Below, one piece after another: positions 39,561 through 46,425 of a stretch of DNA of 64,000 bases. The stretch covers positions 25,901 through 89,900 of the forward strand of contig NZ_JAHFZZ010000038.1 in the NCBI RefSeq assembly GCF_018603905.1, in the 5' to 3' direction. The position numbers were made by a program, and so were the translations under genes. Source of the DNA: Nonomuraea sp. NEAU-A123 (GTDB taxonomy: Bacteria > Actinomycetota > Actinomycetes > Streptosporangiales > Streptosporangiaceae). The notes below the pieces were generated by a model that had not been told where the DNA came from, ran no database searches, and saw nothing but the letters and a program-made list of their open reading frames with translations. Each line of letters opens with the position of its first letter. Positions within the stretch are counted from its first letter, which is position 1.

Positions 39561-39722
39561 ACCAATCACGATCTTGGTGAAGATCGGATACTTCCCGCTG
39601 TTCACCAATTGCTGGATGCGCGGGTAGCTCCGCGCCATCCACTCTGACTCGCTGAGCCCGTTGCGGCGGACTTCCTCCGCCGAGCTGATCTCCTCACGGA
39701 TCGGCAGCGGCAGGACCGAACG
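39561..39722 (-). pseudogene. TetR-family regulator remnant (C-terminal part)
   Basis: The minus strand reads LPLPIREEISSAEEVRRNGL, SESEWMARSYPRIQQLVNSG and KYPIFTKIVIGLE. This is the C-terminal helical region of TetR regulators that end with a SGRYP.F.R.V-type segment. There is no HTH upstream, and the frame joins unrelated sequence at 39722. It is a gene fragment, probably left by a deletion. Confidence 0.55.
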
Positions 39723-39976
39723 GTCACTGATCGCGGCCGCGGTCGACGACCATGCTGGTGCTGTCGGTTATGGTGGCGGCATGGGTTGCTTCGCCGCTAT
39801 GAACATCCGCGCCGCCGCTTAGCGGCGGTATCGCGGTTGCCGTAAACCGCGGCCTCATTGCCTGCCCCGCTGGGGTCAGTGCCAGGGCGTACCGCCGGAT
39901 CAGTGTCCCGCCGGCAGCCCAATCGCGTGTCTCGCTGTGCTGCCGGATCGTCCTGCGTGATCCGGGGAGCAAATCC
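39723..39976. other. gap with two hairpins, no gene
   Basis: CCGCCGC/GCGGCGG forms a hairpin at 39812-39828, followed by CGCGGTT/AACCGCG at 39832-39851. They could end transcription from either side. Nothing else is recognised. Confidence 0.5.
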
Positions 39977-40678
39977 ATGTCGCAGCAGTTCCATCCAACG
40001 CACCAAGATCCTTTCCCTCGCATGTCCGAGGCATTCCTCGCCGTCGCCGACAAGCTGGCCGCAGCCACCGCGAAAGCGGAGCCGAACCATGACGTGCAGC
40101 CCGAACCCGCCAAACTTCTCCTGATGGTCGGGCTCCCCGGCGCCGGAAAGACCACCCGGGCCGAAGAACTCGCCGCGGCGCACCGCGCGCTGCGGCTGAC
40201 CCCGGACGAGTGGATGATCTCCCTGTTCGACGGGTCGCAGCCCGACGGCAAGCGCGACATCCTGGAAGGACGGCTCATCGCACTAGCCCTGCAAGCGCTG
40301 CAACTGGGCACCAACGTCGTGCTCGACTTCGGGCTCTGGAGCCGCGACGAACGGTCGGCACTGCGCTGGCTGGCAACATCGGCCGGGGCAGCCTGCCAAG
40401 TCATCTACCTGCCCATCGACAAGGACGTCCAACGCGCCCGGATCGCACACCGCCAGGCAACCGCACCGCACACGACATTTCCGATGAGCGAGGCGGACAT
40501 CGACAAATGGCGGAAGCAGTTCCAGGCACCAGATGCCGCCGAACTCGGCGGCGGCGACATCCCCGGTCCGCCACCGGGGTGGCTGGGCTGGCCGGAGTGG
40601 GCCGCGGACCGGTGGCCCTCGCTCGCACACGGCAATGCCTCCGAGGCGCGGAGGCGACATCGGCCAGCGGCCGAGTGA
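39977..40678 (+). CDS. AAA-family P-loop kinase-like protein
   Basis: A 233-residue protein with a small-molecule kinase P-loop: LLMVGLPGAGKTTRAEELA near residue 48 and LTPDEWMISLFDG near 74 (DxxR/DE region), then VVLDFGLWSRDERSALRWLA near 114 and YLPIDKDVQRARIAHRQ near 138 with the lid arginines. The fold resembles zeta-toxin, chloramphenicol phosphotransferase or T4 polynucleotide-kinase-like proteins. The substrate could be a nucleoside, antibiotic or sugar. Start is ATG 39977; ATG 40022 (MSEAFLAVADKL) also possible. Confidence 0.8.
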   Translation: MSQQFHPTHQDPFPRMSEAFLAVADKLAAATAKAEPNHDVQPEPAKLLLMVGLPGAGKTTRAEELAAAHRALRLTPDEWMISLFDGSQPDGKRDILEGRLIALALQALQLGTNVVLDFGLWSRDERSALRWLATSAGAACQVIYLPIDKDVQRARIAHRQATAPHTTFPMSEADIDKWRKQFQAPDAAELGGGDIPGPPPGWLGWPEWAADRWPSLAHGNASEARRRHRPAAE

Positions 40679-40884
40679 CGGATCCGTCGGGCACCGGCAA
40701 GTAGCACAGTGCCGAACCATCATGAATACCGCCGCAACGGCAGATATTGGGCATCCGCTCCTAGCAGGTCAGCAACTTCAGGTGGCTCAATTCCGTGATC
40801 GTTGCCCGGCTTAATTAGACGATCGCTGACACTTGACCTGCATCCCCCGTTTTCCCAGCTCAGCACGGGAAGATCAGTAGCCGG

Positions 40885-40899
40885 TTCCCAAGCTGACAG
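40885..40899 (+). repeat. partial att copy (15 nt)
   Basis: TTCCCAAGCTGACAG as in the tRNA, then diverging. CGTTTTCCCA at 40848-40857 sits 37 nt upstream, matching the CAGCGTTTCCCC word that precedes the att copies at 33742 and 41700 by 38 nt. Confidence 0.7.
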
Positions 40900-40907
40900 A
40901 GGCGGCG

Positions 40908-41237
40908 TTGGGCGACCGGCTGAACACCCCGCTCACACCGGAGATCATCGAAAGCCTGCCTGAAGGACCCGATGAGGACAACCGCCGCACCCAGCACTTC
41001 ACCTACGTGCTCGACGCCACCAGTACCGACGGCCGCCGCGCCCGCGGCATCGTCCAGGGCCCCGACACCTACGGCACGACCGCGATGATCGCCGTCGAAA
41101 GCGCCCGCCGTCTCATCGCCGACCCTGCCAAGCCGGGAGTACTCGCACCCGCCCAGGCCTACCACCCGACCGCCTTCCTCGACTTTCTTATCCCGCATGG
41201 GATCCAGTGGATCATCGAGGACGCGCCGGCAACCTGA
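40908..41237 (+). pseudogene. saccharopine dehydrogenase-like protein, C-terminal fragment
   Basis: The 109-codon frame has GRRARGIVQGPDTYGTTAMI, SARRLIADPAKPGVLAPAQA and TAFLDFLIPHGIQWIIED, the C-terminal third of NADP-binding saccharopine-dehydrogenase-like proteins, normally about 380 residues. The frame is joined at its 5' end directly to the partial att copy at 40885-40899, and only a TTG (40908) could start it. I read it as a gene cut by insertion or deletion at the att core. Confidence 0.65.
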
Positions 41238-41350
41238 CAATGAGCCTTCTCCGGTAACGATCAGCCGCGGGTGTGTGATCGTCTGGACGGCTCGCTGGAT
41301 TGAGCGAAGGTCCCAGAACCCCGCGAAGCCCCTGCTAGAAGTGGTCTTGC

Positions 41351-41443
41351 CTAGAGATCAACTTCATAGAGCAGGACTTCGCCATCCTCATGCCAAGCGG
41401 CGGACGTTCCATGCCCATAGATCCGCGCCGAGCCCTTCGGCAT
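41351..41443 (-). pseudogene. possible gene tail, 30 codons
   Basis: MPKGSARIYGHGTSAAWHED followed by GEVLLYEVDL and a stop. The composition looks like a genuine protein C-terminus, but there is no ribosome-binding site and a stop codon lies just upstream in frame. Kept as a low-confidence remnant. Confidence 0.25.
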
Positions 41444-41579
41444 TACAGAAGGTCAGGCTAGGGATCTTCGAGGCTTGGCGGCCTATGACAGAGCTCTGGC
41501 AGCCATTGAGAACTGGTACCAGCCCCGGCCCACCGAGCACCAGAGCCACGAAGGGGCAGACGTTCCCCTGCGCCTTCGT

Positions 41580-41598
41580 GTGCCCGTCGCGTGCCCGT
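41580..41598 (+). repeat. GTGCC direct repeat pair 5 (120-nt type)
   Basis: GTGCCCGT at 41580-41587 and 41591-41598, period 11 nt, 120 nt before the att copy at 41700, as for pair 2. Confidence 0.7.
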
Positions 41599-41699
41599 AA
41601 GGAGGGTGATCCATGGGAACTCACGGGGAATCACGAATACTCGGAGCGCTCCATCGCAGATCAGCGTTTCCCCAGCTCACGCGCCCAGACCGTTAGAGG

Positions 41700-41743
41700 C
41701 TTCCCAAGCTGACAGCGCGGGTTCGATTCCCGTCACCCGCTCC
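41700..41743 (+). repeat. att copy 4, 44 nt of tRNA-Gly 3' end
   Basis: Identical to the tRNA segment except that the final A of CCA is replaced by G. As the most distal copy it could be the original tRNA 3' end displaced by the first insertion. Confidence 0.92.
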
Positions 41744-41759
41744 GCACTTAAATACGTCT

Positions 41760-42410
41760 TCAACGAACAGGGTCCGGTTCGAGGACCTGCCAGTTCAGGC
41801 GTTCTCGGTGAAGACGTTCCATGGCTACCCAGCCGAGCGAGAACGGCAGGCCGCCCAGAGCGACGATTCCCAGAATGCCAAGTCCGGTGACGTCGAAGAC
41901 AGCCCCCGGGCCGTCGAACAACTGAGCAACGGTCTGGAAAGCGAGGTGGAAACCTATGCCCGCCCAGATATCACCGGTGGCGACGCGGAAGCCACCAAGG
42001 ACGAGGGCGAAGAGGAAGAAGACAAGGAGCCTGTCAGGGGAGGTGGCGGCTCCGACGAGGAATCCGAACAGGGTGAACAATGCGGCCTGCCCGATGACCG
42101 CCTGCCAGGCCGGCAACACGGTGGCGAGGTTGCGCTGCAGGTAGCCGCGGAAGACGAGTTCCTCCGGCAGCGCCTCGTACAGGATGACGAGCACGACCAG
42201 GAGCGCTGCCACTCGGAGGGCGTCCGCAGCGGAGGGGGGCAGGCCGATCTCGACCCAGCCGAATCCGAGACAGAGCGCGAACCCGATAGCGGCGGGGATG
42301 AGCCAGCAGACCATTCCGAGCATCAGGCGCCGCCAGGCGACACGCAAGGAGGGCAGCCCGAGGCCGATCCAGGGACGACGGTCGAGCAGGCGGCGGGCGG
42401 CCACAACCAT
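41760..42410 (-). CDS. CPBP-family intramembrane protease, N-terminus probably lost
   Basis: About 216 residues with several membrane helices. PEELVFRGYLQRNL near residue 82 is CPBP motif 1 (EExxxR), and GIGFHLAFQTVAQLFDG near 152 holds the second-motif His. The frame stays open upstream of ATG 42410 for over 100 nt and still looks like protein (PLGYDYDRFTHTARAVLTTV), yet no start codon is found there, so the original N-terminus has probably been cut off near 42500. The 3' end is 17 nt from the last att copy. Activity is doubtful. Confidence 0.7.
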   Translation of the reverse strand: MVVAARRLLDRRPWIGLGLPSLRVAWRRLMLGMVCWLIPAAIGFALCLGFGWVEIGLPPSAADALRVAALLVVLVILYEALPEELVFRGYLQRNLATVLPAWQAVIGQAALFTLFGFLVGAATSPDRLLVFFLFALVLGGFRVATGDIWAGIGFHLAFQTVAQLFDGPGAVFDVTGLGILGIVALGGLPFSLGWVAMERLHRERLNWQVLEPDPVR

Positions 42411-42739
42411 GGGAATGACGAGAACCGTCGTGAGGACGGCCCTGGCGGTATGGGTAAAGCGGTCGTAGTCATAGCCGAGCGGGGTGCCATGGCACCCTGC
42501 GAGATTCGCGGTCGGCCAAGCACATCGCCACCTTCGCCACGACTGGGATCCGAGTCCGTTCCTTTCCTGCGCTGACGGCCGTCGTGATCGGCGTGCCAGA
42601 TGCGTGCCAGAACGGACGGGGAACCGCGGTCACTCACGGGCATCCGCCCTACCTTGATGCACCCCGCGAGGGCCCAGGTACGAGGCCGGCCCCGGCCGAT
42701 GTCGTTCGGCCGGGGCTGTGGTTCGGACGTTGCGTGGTG
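42411..42739. other. gap with repeat pair 6
   Basis: 42411-42500 is the in-frame upstream part of the CPBP gene. 42593-42635 holds a repeat pair and GGTCACTC. 42670-42715 has a GGCCCCGGCC-rich hairpin (GGCCGGCCCCGGCCGA/TTCGGCCGGGGC) that may terminate the serine hydrolase transcript. Confidence 0.55.
42593..42611 (+). repeat. GTGCC direct repeat pair 6, no att copy after it
   Basis: GTGCCAGA at 42593-42600 and 42604-42611, period 11 nt, with GGTCACTC at 42628 (35 nt). No tRNA-derived core is found within 200 nt downstream, so the island edge here is eroded. Confidence 0.6.
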
Positions 42740-43906
42740 TCAGCGGGATGGGGACGGGCAGAACTCGGCCTCGACCGCTTTGGTGAGGGCGGCGATCGGG
42801 TTGTTCCAGTCGCCGTTCATGTTGGTGACGATGGTGTGCTTGCCGTCGCGGCTGCCCATGGCGTAGGTGTAGGAGCCGTTGATGGCGCCGCCCATGCCCC
42901 AGACCGTCTCACCGCAGGACAGTTGCTGCTGCCAGGTGCCCATGCCGTACCGTGTGCCGGGGATCCAGCCCGCCCCCTCGGTCGAGACGCTGGTGTTCCA
43001 TATCTCCTTCTGCTGGGCCGGCGGTAGCAGCGTGCCGTCGTGGAGTGCGGTGAGGAAGCGGCTCAGGTCCCTGGTGGTGGAGACGACGCCGCCGGCCGCC
43101 CAGGCGTAGGCGGCGTTCTGCTCGGTGACGTCGTACGTCTTGGCGTCGGGGTCGGTCGACCACAGCCGGGAGTAGTGCCGCGGGTGCGGTCCGTGGATCC
43201 TGGTCTCCTTGCCCGGCAGGTACGTCCCGGACAGGCCGAGCGGGCGGGCGATCCGCCGGGCGAGCTGCTCGGCGTAGGTCTTGCCGGTCGCCTTCTCGAT
43301 GATCATTCCGGCGAGGTCGTAGTTGGCGTTGGAGTAGCGGAAGGCGGTGCCGGGCTCGAAGTAGGGCGGGTACGCCATCGCGACCGCGATCAACTCTTCC
43401 GGACTGACCTTGTCGAAGCGATGCTCGAGGAAGCCCGGCCCTGTGTACTTGTAGATCATCTTCTCATCCAGATACATGTTGTAGAGCCCGCTGGTCTGGT
43501 TGAGCAGCTGCCGAAGGGTGATCTTGCTGCCATCGTTGCCGTTGCCCGTGACCAGGCCGGGCAGCCACTTCTCCACCGTGTCGTCCAGGCTCAGCTTGCG
43601 CTCGGCCGCCAGTTGCAGCACCAAAGTGGCGGTGAACGCCTTGGTGATGCTGCCGATGCGGAAGCGTTCCTGCGGCGTGCGTCGGCGGCCGGTCTCGGTG
43701 TCGGCCACTCCCGCCGCGGCGAACGTACGCCGGCCGCTGTCGCGCACCTCGGCGACCATGCCCGGAATCCCGGCGGCCACCGTCTGGTCCAGCACGGTCT
43801 GGACCGCCGATCGGGTCTCGGCGCTCGCCGGGGCGACCGCCACGGTGGTGGCTGCCAAAAGCGTCACCGCGGTGACGAGCGTTCGCAAGGTCGTCAAAGA
43901 GGGCAT
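42740..43906 (-). CDS. secreted serine hydrolase, beta-lactamase/DD-carboxypeptidase family
   Basis: A 388-residue class C-like penicillin-binding fold. Signal peptide MPSLTTLRTLVTAVTLLAAT with AxA cleavage near APASA. The nucleophile motif is RIGSITKAFTATLVLQL (SxxK near residue 87), the second motif YSNANYDLAGMIIEKATGK (YxN near 190), and the third region GMGGAINGSYTY (HxG/GxG position) near 345. It may be a D-alanyl-D-alanine peptidase, esterase or other serine hydrolase. It is 44 nt downstream of a close paralogue and shares its operon; AGGAG precedes the ATG. Confidence 0.9.
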   Translation of the reverse strand: MPSLTTLRTLVTAVTLLAATTVAVAPASAETRSAVQTVLDQTVAAGIPGMVAEVRDSGRRTFAAAGVADTETGRRRTPQERFRIGSITKAFTATLVLQLAAERKLSLDDTVEKWLPGLVTGNGNDGSKITLRQLLNQTSGLYNMYLDEKMIYKYTGPGFLEHRFDKVSPEELIAVAMAYPPYFEPGTAFRYSNANYDLAGMIIEKATGKTYAEQLARRIARPLGLSGTYLPGKETRIHGPHPRHYSRLWSTDPDAKTYDVTEQNAAYAWAAGGVVSTTRDLSRFLTALHDGTLLPPAQQKEIWNTSVSTEGAGWIPGTRYGMGTWQQQLSCGETVWGMGGAINGSYTYAMGSRDGKHTIVTNMNGDWNNPIAALTKAVEAEFCPSPSR

Positions 43907-43950
43907 CAGAAACTCCTGCTGATCGAAAGGGGTGTCCAGGCGGGCACAGG

Positions 43951-45075
43951 TCAGGCGGCAGGTCTGGCGGGGTGGAAGGCCGCGTCGAGGACGTCGATGA
44001 ACAGGCCCATGGGCGGCACGCCCCAGTCGCCGTTGACGTTCTGGGTGACGACGTGCTTGCCGTCACGCGTGCCGTACAGGTACGACCAGGTGCCGGTGAT
44101 CATGCCGCCGTGGCCGTACACGGTGGTGCCGCAGGGCAGGGTGATCGAGGAGATGCCCAGGCCGTAGCTGTACCCGTCCAGCCACTTGCCGTCGGGGACC
44201 GGGGCCATGGTGAGCATCTCGGTCTGCTGAACGGGCGGCAGCAGTCGGCCGCTGAGCAGGGTGCTGAGGAAGGTGTTGAGATCGGCGGCGGTGGAGATGA
44301 TCTCGCCGACGCCGAAGGCGTACGACGGGCTCAGTTCGGTGACATCGTGGGCCGGCGCGTCGGCGTCGGGCAGCATGAGCTTGGAGTAGCTGCTCGTGTG
44401 GGGACCGCGGAAGCCGGTCTCGCCGCCGGGAGCGTAGGTGCCGGTCAGCTTGAGCGGGCGGGCGATGCGGTATGCGACGGCGTCGGCGTACGACATGCCG
44501 GCCGCCTTTTCGATGATCATGGCGGCGAGGACGAAGTTGGTGTTGGAATAGCCCCAGCTCTGGCCCGGCTGGAAGTCGGCCGGATGGGAGACGGCGATCT
44601 TCACCAGGTCCTCGGGGGTCAGCTTGTCGAAGCGGTGCTCCAGCAGTTGGGGGCTCCAGTAGCGCTCAAGAACGCCCTCGTCGAGGGTGTAGGCGAAGAT
44701 GCCGCTGGTGTGGTTGAGCAGCTGCCGGATGGTGATCCTGCTGCCGTCGTGGCCGTTGCCCTGAACGAGGCCGGGCAGCCACTTCTCCACGGTGTCGTCC
44801 AGGCTCAGCAGGTATTCGGCGGCCAGTTGCAGGACCAGTGTGGCGGTGAACGTCTTGGTGATGCTGCCGACGCGGAACTGCTCCTGCGGCGTGCGCGGGC
44901 GGCCAGTGGCGGTGTCGGCCACGCCTGCCGAACCGAACCACTGCTGCGTGCCGTTGCGGATCTCGATGATCGCACCGGGGTAGCCCTGCTCGGCCACAGC
45001 GGCCTCAAGCAGGCGCTGAACCTCGGTCTGGCCGGGGACGATCAGGTGTGCGGCGGTGGTGTCCTGGGCGTTCAT
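43951..45075 (-). CDS. serine hydrolase, beta-lactamase family (paralogue without signal peptide)
   Basis: A 374-residue paralogue of the next gene downstream, about half identical by eye. SITKTFTATLVLQLAAEYLL carries SxxK near residue 72, WGYSNTNFVLAAMIIEKAAG the YxN near 175, and VYGHGGMITGTWSYLYGTRD the HGG motif near 328. It begins MNAQDTTAAHLIVPGQTEVQ with no signal peptide, so one paralogue appears cytosolic and the other exported. It is the first gene of the operon, with GAAGGAGACCTCAC before the ATG and multiple GTTGCAT words upstream. Confidence 0.9.
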   Translation of the reverse strand: MNAQDTTAAHLIVPGQTEVQRLLEAAVAEQGYPGAIIEIRNGTQQWFGSAGVADTATGRPRTPQEQFRVGSITKTFTATLVLQLAAEYLLSLDDTVEKWLPGLVQGNGHDGSRITIRQLLNHTSGIFAYTLDEGVLERYWSPQLLEHRFDKLTPEDLVKIAVSHPADFQPGQSWGYSNTNFVLAAMIIEKAAGMSYADAVAYRIARPLKLTGTYAPGGETGFRGPHTSSYSKLMLPDADAPAHDVTELSPSYAFGVGEIISTAADLNTFLSTLLSGRLLPPVQQTEMLTMAPVPDGKWLDGYSYGLGISSITLPCGTTVYGHGGMITGTWSYLYGTRDGKHVVTQNVNGDWGVPPMGLFIDVLDAAFHPARPAA

Positions 45076-45358
45076 GTGAGGTCTCCTTCGAGGGCTGGCG
45101 GCGGGTGATCGCCCGCTCTTTCACCGATCTTCGCGGTGATGGAAAAATTACGTTGCATGCGAGGAATCGTCAATCACAAATCTGCGAAGCAACGGAGTTT
45201 ACGCAGTTAAGATGCCTAAATTCGTTGCATTATGATTGTCGATTAATGCAACGTGGATCAGCGTGAGTTGCATCCTGTTGCCGTCGGATGCACACTGGCG
45301 GTCAACCGAGATCCCCTGGGCCGCGCGCGGGTGATCGAGCGATCAGGAGGCGGACGCC
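45076..45358. promoter_or_regulatory. AT-rich divergent promoter region with GTTGCAT operators
   Basis: GTTGCAT appears at 45152, 45224 and 45267, and its complement ATGCAAC at 45245. The pair at 45223-45252 is an inverted repeat CGTTGCAT-N14-ATGCAACG. The region is much more AT-rich than its neighbours. It divides the serine hydrolase operon from the HTH regulator, which is the likely binder. Confidence 0.6.
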
Positions 45359-46141
45359 GTGCCCGGAGACAGGCTCACCCAGCAGGACCGCCGTAAGATC
45401 GCGGACGGGCTGGCCGACGGTCTCACCTACGCCGAGATCGCCCGCCGCCTGAAACGGCCCACTTCTACCGTCACGCGCGAGGTGATGCGCAATGGCGGCC
45501 CCGGAGCCTACCGCGCCGACCAAGCCCAGAGCGCCGCCGACCGGCGCGTCCACCGTCGCAGGACCACCACCCCGGCGGGCGCGCGCGGCGATGCCGACGC
45601 CTACGGGCGCGACCAGCAAACCGTGCGTGAGGTGGCCGACCAGCTCACCGTCCTGCTGGTGCAGGCAGGGATCCCGCAGATGATGGCCAAAGTGCTGGCC
45701 GCCCTGTACACCACCGACAGCGGCAGCCTCACCTCCGCCGAACTCGTCCAGCGCCTGCAGGTCAGCCCCGCCTCTATCTCCAAAGCCGTCGGCTACCTCG
45801 AAGCCCAGGAACTCATCCGGCGCGAACGCGACCCTCGGCGCCGGGCCGAGCGGTACGTCATCGACGACAACGTCTGGTATCAGGCCATGGTGGCCAGCGC
45901 TCGCGCCAACGCCCTGCTCGCCGACACCGCCCGGCAAAGCGCCCGCACCCTCGGCCCGACCACCCCCGCCGGAGTCCGGCTGGAGAACATGAGCCAGTTC
46001 CTCACCCGCGTCGGCGACGACCTGGTCCGCTCGGCCGTGCACTGGCGCCAGATCTACGCCACCCCCCAGACGAGCGAGCACGGGAAACCTGACGCAGTTG
46101 ACCCTGATCTGCTTGGCCCCATACGTGGTCTTCAAACGCCG
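45359..46141 (+). CDS. HTH regulator: IS30-like HTH joined to a GbsR/MarR-like winged helix
   Basis: A 260-residue protein with two DNA-binding modules. The N-terminus LTQQDRRKIADGLADGLTYA then EIARRLKRPTSTVTREVMRN is an IS30-transposase-type HTH near residues 6-48. After a basic linker, LTSAELVQRLQVSPASISKA and VGYLEAQELIRRERDPRRRA form a winged helix of the GbsR/MarR kind near 120-165. The C-terminal helices may bind a ligand. Start is GTG 45359 with CAGGAGGCGG before it. It is divergent from the serine hydrolase operon and probably controls it through the GTTGCAT words. Confidence 0.85.
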
Positions 46142-46425
46142 TAACCATCATCTGCCCCCGCCGGGACGCGCTGGCTCGCCATTGCCAGGCGCGCGCCAAT
46201 GACACGTTTCCTACCGGCAGCCCAACTTGGCCAGTCATGTGTATCAAGTAGGTGAGGTGCGAAAAGTCGGAACTCCGACGCGCCAAAATAGGGCGCAATA
46301 GAACTCTGGCTGTTATCGCACAAAAGCCTCCGAATGCTTGCTTCGTGTAACCCTTACGGTGCTCACGGCTATCTCACCTGTGTATGGCTTGTGTATGGCT
46401 TGTCGTCTGCACGTGAGGAGCGCGC
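46142..46425. other. gap before the DUF4041 gene
   Basis: No gene is seen. Composition is mixed and less GC-rich. GTGTATGGCTT is repeated twice in tandem at 46380-46401, and GTGAGGAG before ATG 46426 is a good ribosome-binding site. Confidence 0.55.

Larger units (their letters stand above)
41238..41759. other. non-coding stretch with repeat pair 5 and the last att copy
   Basis: No solid gene is seen. A 30-codon minus-strand frame (41351-41443) ends in TSAAWHEDGEVLLYEVDL and could be the tail of a lost gene. The repeat pair at 41580, CAGCGTTTCCCC at 41662-41673 and the att copy at 41700 follow. Confidence 0.6.
28679..42700 (+). mobile_element. accessory island anchored at tRNA-Gly, array of att-bounded modules
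   Basis: From the intact tRNA rightwards, full 44-45-nt copies of its 3' end stand at 33742, 35447 and 41700, partial copies at 32855 and 40885, and GTGCC-type direct repeat pairs at 32749, 33622, 35342, 36167, 41580 and 42593. Modules between them carry toxin-antitoxin pairs, small proteins and gene fragments, some with lower GC than the chromosome. No recombinase, replication or transfer gene is visible. I infer repeated insertion of elements at one tRNA with loss of their integrases. The right edge is not exact: the last att copy is at 41743, but one more repeat pair follows. Confidence 0.65.

Noticed and set aside
42584..44167. Long + frames opposite the serine hydrolases
   Set aside because: They are shadows; SxxK and YxN motifs with signal peptide are on the minus strand.
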